Notes under the pieces: model-generated | Database searches by the model: none | Seen by the model: the letters and a program-made list of their open reading frames with translations, nothing else | What the model was told of the DNA's origin: nothing | Part shown: positions 50,215-58,681 of the stretch, in pieces | How the letters are laid out: every line of letters starts with the position of its first letter | How positions within the stretch are numbered: position 1 is the first letter of the stretch | Made by a program: the position numbers and the translations under genes | Assembly (NCBI GenBank): GCA_963834405.1 | Contig: CAWIBX010000002.1 | Coordinates: 186,001-250,000 of the forward strand | Source of the DNA: Bog-473 sp963834405 | GTDB lineage: Bacteria; Actinomycetota; Acidimicrobiia; Acidimicrobiales; RAAP-2 | Reading direction: 5' to 3' | Length of the DNA stretch: 64,000 bases

Positions 50215-53200
50215 TCAGGACAGCACGGCCGCCTGTCCGAGCAACCGCTTGAGCTCGCCGACCACACCGTTCCGGCAGTCGACGTTGAACTCGGGCGGCA
50301 GCCGCAGGACCTTGGCGCCGACGTGCAGCAGGACCGGTGACGGCCCCGGATGGCCGCTCAGCACCTCCTTCAGCCCGCTCACCTTGGCGTCGGTCAGCAC
50401 GCCCAGGGGGAGGGTGATGTGGAGGTCCTCCTCCCCCCGCTCCAGGAGCGGGCGGGCCACCTCCATGCACACGATCTTCGGCTCCTCCTCCCGCGTGTCG
50501 AGCCGGCCCTTCACCACGACGATGGCGTCGTTCTCAATGAGCGCGCCGTAGTCGGCCATGGTCTTCGGGAAGACGAAGACCTCCATGGCCGCCTGCAGGT
50601 CCTCGAGCACGAACCGGGCCATGAGGTCGCCCTTCTTCGTGTAGGAGCGCCGAAGGTCGGTCACCACGCCCCCCACCAGGCGCACCGGCGAGCGGTCGCC
50701 GAGGCCCGCCCCCGCCGGGTCCTCTTCGCGCATGTCCGAGAGGCTGCAGTCGGTGTGGCGGGCCAGGGCGGCCTCGAAGCCCATGAGCGGGTGATCACTC
50801 ACGTACAGGCCGAGCATCTCCTTCTCGAAGGCCAGGCGCTGGGCCTTGTCGAACTCGGCGTCCGGGATCGGCACCTTGGTCGTCCCCCAGCCCGGGTCGG
50901 CCTGGTCCTCCTCGAACGCCGCGAAGAGCGTCGTGATGCCCAGGTCCTGCTCCCGGCGACGCTCCAGCGTCCGGTCCACGATCTCCTCGAGCACGAGGGT
51001 GGTGCCCTGGCGCGGATGGCCCAGCGAGTCGAAGGCGCCGGCCTTGACCAGCGATTCCATCGTGCGCTTGTTGAGCACGACCGGGTCGACCCGCTGGCAG
51101 AAGTCGAAGAGGTCGGCGAAGGGCCCGTGGGCGTCGCGTTCGGTCACGATGCGCTCGACGAGGCTCTCCCCCACGTTCCGCACAGCGGCGAGGCCGAACA
51201 CGATGGCCCGGCGTCCCTCGGCGGCACTCCGGTCGGGCGCGAACTCCGCCACGGAGCGGTTCACATCGGGGACGAGCACGTCTATGCCCATGGACCGGCA
51301 CTCGGCGAGGTACACGGCCGTCTTGTCCTTGTTGTCCTTCACCGACGTCAGCAACGCGGCCATGTACTCGACCGGGTAGTGCGCCTTGAGCCACGCCGTC
51401 TGGTAGGCCACCAGTCCGTAGCCGTATGCGTGCGACTTGTTGAAGGCGTAGTCGGCGAAGGGCTCGATGATGTCGAAGAGGTCTTTCCCGAGCGCGTCCC
51501 CGTAGCCCTCGGCCACGCAGCCGGCAATGAACTTCTCCCGCTCGGCGGCCAGCAGCTTGCGGATCTTCTTGCCGCACGCCTTGCGCAGGTTGTCGGCCTC
51601 CTCGAGCGAGTAGCCCGCGATCTTCTGGGCCACCCGCATCATCGACTCCTGGTAGATCATCAGGCCCCAGGTGTCGGCCAGGATCGGCTCCAGGTCGTCG
51701 TGCGCGTAGGTGACCGGCTTCCGTCCGTTCTTGCGATCGGCGTAGTCGTTGTGCATGTTCGCCGCCATCGGCCCCGGCCGGTAGAGCGCGACGAGCGCCG
51801 CCACGTCGTCGAAAGAGGTCGGCGCCAGCGAGCGCATCAGCGTGCGCATGGGCCCGCCCTCCAGCTGGAACACACCGACGGACTCGCCACGCCGCAGGAG
51901 CGCCAGCGTCGCGTCGTCGTCGAGCGGAACCCCGTCGATGTCGGGGCGCTCGCCCGTGGCCTCCTCCACCAGGTCGAGGCTGCGCTCTATGACGGAGAGG
52001 TTGCGCAGACCGAGGAAGTCCATCTTCAACAGCCCGAGGTCCTCGACGCCGTGCATTTCGTACTGGGTGACGATCGGCGCGTCCTCGGGGACGCCTCCGG
52101 CGTCCGGCTTGCGCTGAATCGGAAGGTAATCGGTCAGCGGGTCGCGGGAGATGACGACGGCAGCGGCGTGAATGCCGTCCTGACGCCGCAGGCCCTCGAG
52201 CCCCAGGGCGACGTCGATCACCTCCTTGGCCTCCGGGTCGCTCTCGCGCATGGTGCGCAGCTCGCCCGCGGTGGCGAAGCCGTCCTCGTAGCCCTCGGTG
52301 CGGTCGAGGCACGCCCGCAGCGGCGTGTCCCGGCCCATGATCAGCGGCGGCATGGCCTTGGCGATGCGGTCCCCCATCGTGTAGGGCTTCCCGAGCACAC
52401 GGGCGGCATCCCGCACCGCCGCCCGCGCTTTTATCGTCGAGAACGTGATCACCTGGGCTACCCGGTCGCTGCCGTACTTCTCTGCCGCGTAGCGCATGAC
52501 GTCGGCGCGGTAGCGCTCGTCGAAGTCCATGTCGATGTCGGGCATCTGCTTGCGGCCCGGATTGAGGAAGCGCTCGAAGAGAAGGTCGTAGCGAATCGGG
52601 TCCAGGTCCACGATGCGCAGGCAGTAGGCCACGCAGCACCCGGCAGCGGACCCCCGCCCCGGGCCAACCCGGATTCCAGATTCGCGGGCGAAGCGGATGA
52701 GGTCCCACACCACGAGGAAGTAGGCGGCGAAGCCCATGTTCCCGATGACACCGAGCTCGTAGTCGAGGCGCTCGACCACCTCGGACGGCACCGGGTCGCC
52801 GTAGCGCTCCCGCGCTCCCTCCATGGTCACGTGCCGCAGGTACGCGAGCGCCCGGTCCTCGTAGCGCTCTCCCGTGAAGCGCTCCGGCACCGGGAACTCG
52901 GGCAGGCTCGGCTTCCCGAGCTCAATCTGCACGTCCGCCCGTTCGGCGATCAGCAGCGTGTTGTCGCACGCCTCGGGCACGTCACGGAAGAGATGGCGCA
53001 TTTCCGCTGCGGTCTTGAGGTAGTGCTCGGTGCCCTCGAACTTGAACCGGTTCGTGTCCGAAAGGAGCGCACCCGTCTGCACGCAGAGCAGAGCGTCGTG
53101 TGCCACGGCGTCCTCTCTATGGGTGTAGTGGCTGTCGTTGGTGGCCAGCAACGGCGCGCCGATGCGCCGGGCGATCTCCATCAGCTGCGGGTTGGTCCGC

Positions 53201-53796
53201 TGCTGGTCGGCGATGCCGTGGTCTTGCAGCTCGACGAAGAGGTTGTCCTTCCCGAAGATGTCCTGCAGGCGGGCCGCCTTCTGTTCCGCTCCCGCCACGT
53301 CGCCGGCCAGCAGCGACTGCAGCACCACGCCACCCAGGCAGCCAGTGGTCGCGATCAGGCCGCCGCGGTGACGCTCGAGCAGCTCCCAGTCGACCCGCGG
53401 CTTGTAGTAGTAGCCCTCGAGGTACGCCGCCGACGAGAGCTTCATGAGGTTGCGATAGCCCTCGACGGTCTCGGCCAGCAGGGTCAGGTGGTAGTAGAGC
53501 TTCTGCCCGCCCTCGGCGTCGCCGCCGGTGTCGTCCAGCCTGCCGCGCCGCACGGGGCGCTCGTGGCGTGTCTCGGCCGCCATGTACGACTCGGTGCCGA
53601 TGACCGGGACGATGTCCTGCTCCCGGCATGCCTTGTAGAAGTCGAGGACCCCGTACATGTTTCCGTGGTCGGTGATGCCGAGGGCCGGCTGGCCGTCGGC
53701 GGCCGCCGCGGTCACGAGGTCCCCCACCCGGGCGGCGCCGTCGAGCATGGAGAACTCGGTATGGGTGTGCAGATGCGTAAACGACCGCTCCGACAC
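50215..53796 (-). CDS. dnaE: DNA polymerase III alpha subunit
   Basis: A 1,193-residue replicative polymerase. The N-terminal PHP domain (HLHTHTEFSMLDGAARV, GITDHGNMYG) is intact, with metal-binding His/Asp. The palm has VGPGRGSAAGCCVAY and the catalytic PDIDMDFDERYR. The C-terminal part has helix-hairpin-helix, OB-fold (VRLVGGVVTDLRRSYTKKG) and tau-binding regions. GTG 53796 is chosen because AAAGGAGG lies 4-11 nt upstream; a GTG at 53814 lacks one. Type DnaE1, the main actinobacterial replicase. Confidence 0.97.
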   Translation of the reverse strand: MSERSFTHLHTHTEFSMLDGAARVGDLVTAAAADGQPALGITDHGNMYGVLDFYKACREQDIVPVIGTESYMAAETRHERPVRRGRLDDTGGDAEGGQKLYYHLTLLAETVEGYRNLMKLSSAAYLEGYYYKPRVDWELLERHRGGLIATTGCLGGVVLQSLLAGDVAGAEQKAARLQDIFGKDNLFVELQDHGIADQQRTNPQLMEIARRIGAPLLATNDSHYTHREDAVAHDALLCVQTGALLSDTNRFKFEGTEHYLKTAAEMRHLFRDVPEACDNTLLIAERADVQIELGKPSLPEFPVPERFTGERYEDRALAYLRHVTMEGARERYGDPVPSEVVERLDYELGVIGNMGFAAYFLVVWDLIRFARESGIRVGPGRGSAAGCCVAYCLRIVDLDPIRYDLLFERFLNPGRKQMPDIDMDFDERYRADVMRYAAEKYGSDRVAQVITFSTIKARAAVRDAARVLGKPYTMGDRIAKAMPPLIMGRDTPLRACLDRTEGYEDGFATAGELRTMRESDPEAKEVIDVALGLEGLRRQDGIHAAAVVISRDPLTDYLPIQRKPDAGGVPEDAPIVTQYEMHGVEDLGLLKMDFLGLRNLSVIERSLDLVEEATGERPDIDGVPLDDDATLALLRRGESVGVFQLEGGPMRTLMRSLAPTSFDDVAALVALYRPGPMAANMHNDYADRKNGRKPVTYAHDDLEPILADTWGLMIYQESMMRVAQKIAGYSLEEADNLRKACGKKIRKLLAAEREKFIAGCVAEGYGDALGKDLFDIIEPFADYAFNKSHAYGYGLVAYQTAWLKAHYPVEYMAALLTSVKDNKDKTAVYLAECRSMGIDVLVPDVNRSVAEFAPDRSAAEGRRAIVFGLAAVRNVGESLVERIVTERDAHGPFADLFDFCQRVDPVVLNKRTMESLVKAGAFDSLGHPRQGTTLVLEEIVDRTLERRREQDLGITTLFAAFEEDQADPGWGTTKVPIPDAEFDKAQRLAFEKEMLGLYVSDHPLMGFEAALARHTDCSLSDMREEDPAGAGLGDRSPVRLVGGVVTDLRRSYTKKGDLMARFVLEDLQAAMEVFVFPKTMADYGALIENDAIVVVKGRLDTREEEPKIVCMEVARPLLERGEEDLHITLPLGVLTDAKVSGLKEVLSGHPGPSPVLLHVGAKVLRLPPEFNVDCRNGVVGELKRLLGQAAVLS

Positions 53797-53853
53797 CGGT
53801 CCTCCTTTCGCCACGAACTTACACCGGTGTGATTCCCTCCCGGGGGTCCGACA

Positions 53854-54540
53854 CTATCCCGGCGGGCGGGTCCGGATGACGACCGATCCGACCACTTTGT
53901 CGTGAAGGGTCTGGCGCTTCTTGTCCCAGAGCGGGAAGAGCATGTCGAGGACCCAGAGCAGCCCGAGCAGGAAGAAAAGGAGGTTGATCAGCCGCAGCAC
54001 GCCCTCGACGAGCGCCCGCCCGAAGGCACGCCCGTAGCCGAGCACCCCCCGGTCCCCGTCGCCGACCGCTCGCACGCCGGCGGCCATCATCCCGACCGTC
54101 TGACCCCGCGCGCCCCCGACGAGCACGGTTCCGTAGACCACCCACAGGGCGCCCGTGATCAGGAAGGGCACCGCGGAGAAGCTCCGCCGTCGCGTCCCTT
54201 TGCGCGCCATGAGGTGCACGTTCAGCGCGTGGTTGTGGCGGAAGAGCAGCAGGAGAACGATGAGGACCACCAGGAAGATCACCGCGTCAACCAGGTAGCC
54301 GCCCAGCCGCACCACCCACGTCGCGTACGGCGCCGTCGCGGGCGAGCCGTACCCTCCGGGTCCGGCACCGGCACCGTGCGGGTAGCCGGGCGGCCCTGGC
54401 GGGGGGGCCGGCGGCGGCGGCGGATAGGCGTCGGTCTCCCGATAGGCGGGCGGGGCCGGCGTCCCCGACCCGGTCTGGGGAGACGACGGATACGACGGCG
54501 GGCCCCCGGCCGTGCCTGCTCCCCCCGTCTCGTCCCTCAC
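53854..54540 (-). CDS. RDD-family membrane protein
   Basis: A 228-residue protein. The first ~70 residues are Pro/Gly/Tyr-rich and cytoplasmic. The RDD domain follows, with three or four membrane helices: LVDAVIFLVVLIVLLLLF, SAVPFLITGALWVVYGTVL, and RLINLLFFLLGLLWVLDMLFPLW. The conserved KKRQTLHDKVVGSVV end is typical. Family members are proposed transporters or envelope factors. 10 nt after the Bpa gene, so cotranscribed. Confidence 0.88.
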   Translation of the reverse strand: MRDETGGAGTAGGPPSYPSSPQTGSGTPAPPAYRETDAYPPPPPAPPPGPPGYPHGAGAGPGGYGSPATAPYATWVVRLGGYLVDAVIFLVVLIVLLLLFRHNHALNVHLMARKGTRRRSFSAVPFLITGALWVVYGTVLVGGARGQTVGMMAAGVRAVGDGDRGVLGYGRAFGRALVEGVLRLINLLFFLLGLLWVLDMLFPLWDKKRQTLHDKVVGSVVIRTRPPG

Positions 54541-54550
54541 GGTGCGGCCG

Positions 54551-55159
54551 TCACAGGTAGGCCCCTGTCCGCCCCGTCTCCCCCGCCGAGGGAAGGCCGC
54601 GCTGGCGCATCTCCTCGAGTTGGGCCCGTGCCGCCATCTGTTGCGACATCAGGGTGGCCTGGATCCCTTGGAACAGGCCCTCCAGCCACCCCACCAGTTG
54701 CGCCTGCGCGATGCGCAGCTCGGCGTCGCTCGGCGTGTCCGAGTCGAACGGCAGCGCCATGCGCTCGAGCTCTGCCACCAGGTCGGGCGACAGCCCCTCC
54801 GACAGCTCGCGGATCGACTGCTCGTAGATCTCCCGCAGGCGCTCCCGGCTCTTCTCGTCCAGCGGCGCCGCTCGCACCTCGTCCAACAACGTCTTGACCA
54901 TGGAGCCGATGCGCAGCACCCTGGCCGGCTCGTTCACCGCCTCGCCCGACTTCTGCTCCTGGCCGGCCGTCTTTCCGTCCGCAGCTCCGGGCGGGCCACC
55001 CCGCCCCGCCTCCAGGACCTCGTCCGGGGCCACGGCGCCGGAACCGCCCGTCCCCGTCCGCACGTCTGTGTCTGTGTCTGTGTCTGTGTCTGTGTCTGTG
55101 TCTGTGTCTGTGTCTGTGTCTGTGTCTGTGTCTGTGTCTGTGTCTGTCGAATCGCTCAT
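54551..55159 (-). CDS. bpa: Bacterial proteasome activator Bpa/PafE (DUF2587)
   Basis: A 202-residue ring-forming, ATP-independent activator of the 20S proteasome. The helical core PARVLRIGSMVKTLLDEVRAAPLDE, RLREIYEQSIRELSEGLSPDLVAELERM, and GWLEGLFQGIQATLMSQQMAARAQLEEM match DUF2587. The C-terminus GAYL is the hydrophobic-Tyr-X (HbYX-like) tail that docks on the proteasome. The N-terminus carries about 14 Asp-Thr pairs from a hexanucleotide microsatellite. No proteasome genes are in the window. Confidence 0.93.
   Translation of the reverse strand: MSDSTDTDTDTDTDTDTDTDTDTDTDTDTDTDVRTGTGGSGAVAPDEVLEAGRGGPPGAADGKTAGQEQKSGEAVNEPARVLRIGSMVKTLLDEVRAAPLDEKSRERLREIYEQSIRELSEGLSPDLVAELERMALPFDSDTPSDAELRIAQAQLVGWLEGLFQGIQATLMSQQMAARAQLEEMRQRGLPSAGETGRTGAYL
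55065..55147 (-). repeat. Hexanucleotide microsatellite in bpa encoding (Asp-Thr)n
   Basis: About 14 tandem TCTGTG units (plus strand), read on the minus strand as Asp-Thr codons at residues ~5-32 of Bpa. Being a multiple of three, slippage changes tail length without a frameshift. Confidence 0.92.
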
Positions 55160-55280
55160 CACACCGTCCAAACCGCGTCTCGGAGCACCACCCGCTCGCA
55201 CGGCGCACCCCGCCCTCCGCTCATCCTGCCATCCGCTCCTTCATACCCACGACTCGCGCCGTCCGCGCCACGGAAGGTCC

Positions 55281-56432
55281 TCATCCTCCGGTCCACGCGA
55301 GGAGGGGGACCAGCATCTCGTCGGGGGTGAGCGACCCGTGCCGGGCCCGCAGCCGCAGTTCCCCCGTGTCGGCCGGGTCCAGGAACGCCATGGGGGCGAA
55401 GGGCACGAGCGCCACGTCGCCGAGCCGCGCCGCCACGGCCGGTGAGGGCGTCCCGCCCAGCCAGCCCTCGTTGACGATCTGGTCCCGGGTCCGCACCCAG
55501 GCCTCGTTGCCGTAGCGCTCCGCGGCCGCCGCCGCGACGTCCTCCGTCGCACCTGGGACGACGTGGAGCCAGCGGAAACGGCCCTCGCCGCTCAGGAGGG
55601 TGACCGAGTCCATGATGTCGGCCCCGAACACCTCTATGGCGGAACCGACGTCTATCTGTCCGTGGTCGGCCGTCACCACGAGCGCGGTGCCCCGGGGCAG
55701 CACCGCGAGGACGTCGGCGACGAGCCGGTCGACGGCGCGCAATTCGTCGTCGTAGTGCTCGCCCAGTCCCTGGGCATGCGCGACCTTGTCGATGCCTTCG
55801 TAGTAGGCGTACACGAACGGTGCGCCGGCGGAGACGAGCTGGCGTACCCCGGTCACGAGGCCTGCCGGTGTGTACCAGCGGTGCAGCTCCGCCGAGCCGA
55901 GGTGGGCGGCCGTGAACCCGGTCGGGCCGTAGTCGTACCGCGTGACCACCGGCACGGGCGCCGGCGCGCCGGGAAACGACGCGCACGGCTGGAAGGCGTG
56001 CGCGGGCACCCGCACTCTGGCGTCCTTGCCGTCGAGCGACCACTGCAGGACGTTCATGACCTTGCCGTCGAGCGCAACGCGGTACCCCACCACGCCGTGT
56101 TGGGCGGGCGCCGTCCCGGTGGCCAGCGTCGTGAGCGCGGTGGCCGTGGTCGAGGGTGCGACCGACGTGATCGTCCTCCCCTCTCCCGACGTAAGGAATG
56201 GCGCGAGGGTGGCCCGGGCCCGGAGTTGCTCCGCCCCGAGCCCGTCGAGCACGAGGAGGACGACCTGGGTCGCGTCGGCCACGGGGGCGGGAAACCACTC
56301 AGGCAGCGCCGAAGTTCCGGCGAGGTGCCCCAGCACACCCGGGACCACCGCCTGGAGTCCGGCACCGGCGTAGTCCGGCAGAAGCGGCTGGGGGGGACCG
56401 GTGACCCCTCCCTCGAGAGGTTCCGCCCTCAC
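55281..56432 (-). CDS. Alkaline phosphatase superfamily protein (type I phosphodiesterase/NPP-like)
   Basis: A 383-residue alkaline phosphatase-fold enzyme. VVLLVLDGLGAEQL has the metal Asp; TITSVAPSTTATALTTLATG holds the nucleophile Thr; HGVVGYRV and ADHGQIDVG (metal Asp-His pair) complete the site. Related to nucleotide pyrophosphatase/phosphodiesterases. GTG 56432 is chosen as the start at VRAEPLEGG; homologs may start slightly later. No signal peptide is obvious, so cytoplasmic. Substrate unknown. Confidence 0.85.
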   Translation of the reverse strand: MRAEPLEGGVTGPPQPLLPDYAGAGLQAVVPGVLGHLAGTSALPEWFPAPVADATQVVLLVLDGLGAEQLRARATLAPFLTSGEGRTITSVAPSTTATALTTLATGTAPAQHGVVGYRVALDGKVMNVLQWSLDGKDARVRVPAHAFQPCASFPGAPAPVPVVTRYDYGPTGFTAAHLGSAELHRWYTPAGLVTGVRQLVSAGAPFVYAYYEGIDKVAHAQGLGEHYDDELRAVDRLVADVLAVLPRGTALVVTADHGQIDVGSAIEVFGADIMDSVTLLSGEGRFRWLHVVPGATEDVAAAAAERYGNEAWVRTRDQIVNEGWLGGTPSPAVAARLGDVALVPFAPMAFLDPADTGELRLRARHGSLTPDEMLVPLLAWTGG

Positions 56433-56587
56433 CGCCTGGCCGTCGCGCGCTCGCTCACGGGGGCCCACCCTACGACCCCCGCCGAGCAGTTCGGCCGTGC
56501 GGTCGGGTGTGGCTGTCCGGCCGCCCGACCTCGCTTTTCGTGTTCGGGCTGGACCGGGGGCATCCACTGTCCCTGCATGTGTGCCGG

Positions 56588-56593
56588 TAGCAT
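56588..56593 (+). promoter_or_regulatory. Probable -10 hexamer for the Rrf2 gene (TAGCAT, leaderless)
   Basis: TAGCAT 7 nt before GTG 56601. This fixes the Rrf2 start codon. Confidence 0.5.
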
Positions 56594-56600
56594 CGAACCC

Positions 56601-57035
56601 GTGAGGGTCTCGACACGGGGTGACTACGCCAGCAGGGCGCTGCTCTCCCTGGCTCTCCGCGGCGCGGACACGCCGACGTCCGTGCGCGACATCGCGGAGC
56701 GCACCGGACTGCCCCAGCCCTACCTCGAGCAGATCCTGCTGGCCCTCAAGGGCGCCGGTCTGGTCCGCTCGAAGCGCGGGGTCGGGGGCGGCTACGTCCT
56801 TGCCCGCGCACCCGAGGACATCTCGCTCGCGCAGATCGTGTCCGCCGTCGACGGACCCATCGCGGCCGGCGACTTCGGGGAGCCCCATCAGAACGGCGCC
56901 TGCGACCATGAGGGCCAATGCGTCCTTCTGGCGGTGTGGGCCGACGTCGGCGAGACGATCCGGACCTATCTGCAGTCGTACAGCCTGGCCGACATGGTCG
57001 CCCGGGCCCGCGGCAACGTCGCCGCCCCCGTCTGA
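56601..57035 (+). CDS. Rrf2-family transcriptional regulator
   Basis: A 144-residue winged-helix regulator. RVSTRGDYASRALLSLALRG and the recognition helix DIAERTGLPQPYLEQILLALKGAGLVRSKRGVGGGY are typical. The cofactor region has only two cysteines (GACDHEGQC); the third Cys of IscR/NsrR-type [Fe-S] ligands is replaced (LLAVWADV). It may bind a cluster differently, or sense another signal. Convergent with the histidine phosphatase gene. Confidence 0.9.
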   Translation: MRVSTRGDYASRALLSLALRGADTPTSVRDIAERTGLPQPYLEQILLALKGAGLVRSKRGVGGGYVLARAPEDISLAQIVSAVDGPIAAGDFGEPHQNGACDHEGQCVLLAVWADVGETIRTYLQSYSLADMVARARGNVAAPV

Positions 57036-57049
57036 GGCCGCCGGCCCGT

Positions 57050-57625
57050 CTAGTCCGGCGCCCGGTTCCACAGCGCGATTACCCGCGCCTCGCGCTCCCA
57101 GCCCAGGACGCACAGGTGCCCGGGTTCCAAGAGGAAGAGGCGGCCCGCCACCGGCGGGAGCCCGAGCCACCGGGCCGCCAGCACGCGCAGGACGTGCCCG
57201 TGTGCGAAGCAGAGCGTGTCGCCGTCGTGCTGCATGGCCCGCTCTATCACCCGGTCGGCCCGCCGGGCCACGTCCGACGCCCGCTCACCGCCGGGGACCC
57301 CGTCGTTCCAGAGCGTCCACCCCGGGCGCCGCGCCCGGATCTCGTCGGAGGTGAGGCCCTCGTACTCGCCGTAGTCCCACTCGGCCAGGTCGGGGTCGGT
57401 CACCCCCTCGAAGCCGGCGAGCTCGCAGGTCTCCGCGGCCCGGCGGAGCGGACTGGTCAGGACCTGGTCGAAGGTGGTCAAGCCGTGGGCGCGCAGCAGC
57501 TGACCGGCCACCTGGGCCTGCCGGCACCCCTCGTTCAGCAACGGCACGTCGGTGCGCCCGGTGTGGCGGCCGTCCTTGGACCACTCGGTCTGGCCGTGCC
57601 GGATCAGCACCATTCGGGGGGGCAT
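57050..57625 (-). CDS. Histidine phosphatase-family protein
   Basis: A 191-residue phosphoglycerate mutase-like phosphatase. LIRHGQTEWS carries the nucleophile His; TSPLRRAAETCELAGF has the second Arg; the EWDYGEYEG segment and CFAHGHVLRVLAARWL (second His) follow. It could be an alpha-ribazole, sugar-phosphate or acid phosphatase; the substrate is not clear. ATG 57625 or the internal ATG at codon 5 (MVLIRHG) are both possible. Confidence 0.88.
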   Translation of the reverse strand: MPPRMVLIRHGQTEWSKDGRHTGRTDVPLLNEGCRQAQVAGQLLRAHGLTTFDQVLTSPLRRAAETCELAGFEGVTDPDLAEWDYGEYEGLTSDEIRARRPGWTLWNDGVPGGERASDVARRADRVIERAMQHDGDTLCFAHGHVLRVLAARWLGLPPVAGRLFLLEPGHLCVLGWEREARVIALWNRAPD

Positions 57626-57708
57626 GGGCGGCTAGACCACCACGCCCCTTGCCTCCGACGCAACTGACCTGGGATTCCGCGCCGGGCCGTTCCCCCGTTC
57701 GCCCTCTG

Positions 57709-57785
57709 GGGTGCGAACACCCGCCTGGAATGATCCAGGCCGTGCCAGCGTTGTACCTGGCAGGTTCATCCCGGATTGGTCCGGG
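57709..57785 (+). ncRNA. Four tandem perfect hairpins upstream of the sigma factor gene (candidate structured leader)
   Basis: Within 77 nt: GGGTG-CGAA-CACCC (57709-57722), GCCTGGA-ATGA-TCCAGGC (57723-57740), TGCCAG-N8-CTGGCA (57743-57762), and CCCGGA-TTGG-TCCGGG (57770-57785). All stems pair perfectly and three of four loops are tetraloops. No open frame is supported here. It may be a 5' leader RNA of the sigma gene, a small RNA, or a protein-binding region; not a recognised Rfam-type element. Confidence 0.4.
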
Positions 57786-57823
57786 TACGTACGACTGGGA
57801 GAGAGAAAGCGTCTGGAGCGAAG

Positions 57824-58660
57824 ATGAAGAGCGCGGTGAGCACGTCGGACACGTTGGGGTTGATGTTGCGTGACCTCGATCAGTTCCCGATGCCCGACCA
57901 CGAGCAGCAGGTGGAACTGGCCAAGAGAGTGGCCGCAGGCGACGAGACCGCCCGCAAGCAGATGGTCGCCGCCAACCTCCGTCTCGTGGTGCACTGGGCG
58001 CGCCGCTATCAGGACCGGGGCGTCGACATGGCCGACCTGGTCCAGGAGGGCACGTTCGGCCTGATGCGGGCTGTCGACAAGTTCGACTGGGAGCGGGGCT
58101 TCCGCTTCTCGACCTATGCCACCTGGTGGATCCGCCAGGCCCTCCAGCGGGCCGTGCAGCAGCACGGCCGGACCATCCGGATCCCGCTCGAGGTGGGTGA
58201 GCAGATCCAGCGGCTCGAGCTGACCAAGGCCGAGCTCGCCACGACGTTGGGCCGCGCGCCCACGGAGGCCGAACTCGACGACGCCACCGGCCTGACCGCT
58301 GAGGAGCGTGAGTCCCTCGAAGACGTCGCCCGCGTCACCGCATCGCTCGACCAGCCCGCCGCGCTCGAGTCGTCGACCACCCTCGGTGAGCTGGTCGCCC
58401 CGGACGAGTCCGATTTCGCCGCGGAGGTCGAGGAGACGATGATCTACGACCGGGTACGTGACGCCGTCGAGCGCCTGCCCGGACTGCAGCGCGACGTACT
58501 GCGCCTGCGCTTCGGCTTCGACGGTGACTCGCCGGCCTCGCTCCAGTCCTGCGCCGAGCGTCTCGGCGTTGGCGTGCGTCGGGTCCGGCGGGCCGAGGAG
58601 GAGGCGCTGGCCGCCCTCTCCGACGACGCCGACGTCATCGGCGTCCACGAAGCCGCCTGA
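57824..58660 (+). CDS. RNA polymerase sigma-70 factor, RpoD/SigA-like (group 2-like)
   Basis: A 278-residue sigma-70. Region 1.2-2 starts with MLRDLDQFPMPDHEQQVELAKRVAAGDE; region 2 has LRLVVHWARRYQDRGVDMADLVQEGTFGLMRAVDKFDWERGFRFSTYATWWIRQAL; region 3 and region 4 (LQRDVLRLRFGFDGD, ERLGVGVRRVRRAEEEAL) follow. It lacks the long 1.1 N-terminus of the housekeeping sigma, hence group 2-like. ATG 57824 has GGAG 5 nt upstream. A cluster of hairpins lies 40-115 nt upstream. Confidence 0.93.
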   Translation: MKSAVSTSDTLGLMLRDLDQFPMPDHEQQVELAKRVAAGDETARKQMVAANLRLVVHWARRYQDRGVDMADLVQEGTFGLMRAVDKFDWERGFRFSTYATWWIRQALQRAVQQHGRTIRIPLEVGEQIQRLELTKAELATTLGRAPTEAELDDATGLTAEERESLEDVARVTASLDQPAALESSTTLGELVAPDESDFAAEVEETMIYDRVRDAVERLPGLQRDVLRLRFGFDGDSPASLQSCAERLGVGVRRVRRAEEEALAALSDDADVIGVHEAA

Positions 58661-58681
58661 CGCCGCACCGACCTCCGTCCC

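Noticed and set aside
50350..53832. A 1,160-codon open frame on the plus strand
   Set aside because: It is exactly antisense to dnaE, has no domain logic, and is a product of GC-rich third positions on the other strand.
54512..55330. A plus-strand frame with a (Cys-Val)n run
   Set aside because: It is the reverse reading of the bpa Asp-Thr microsatellite; bpa has the family core and a HbYX-like tail.
57709..57785. A tRNA gene in the hairpin cluster
   Set aside because: No 7-bp acceptor stem encloses the hairpins, the D- and T-arm consensus bases are absent, and no CCA end follows.
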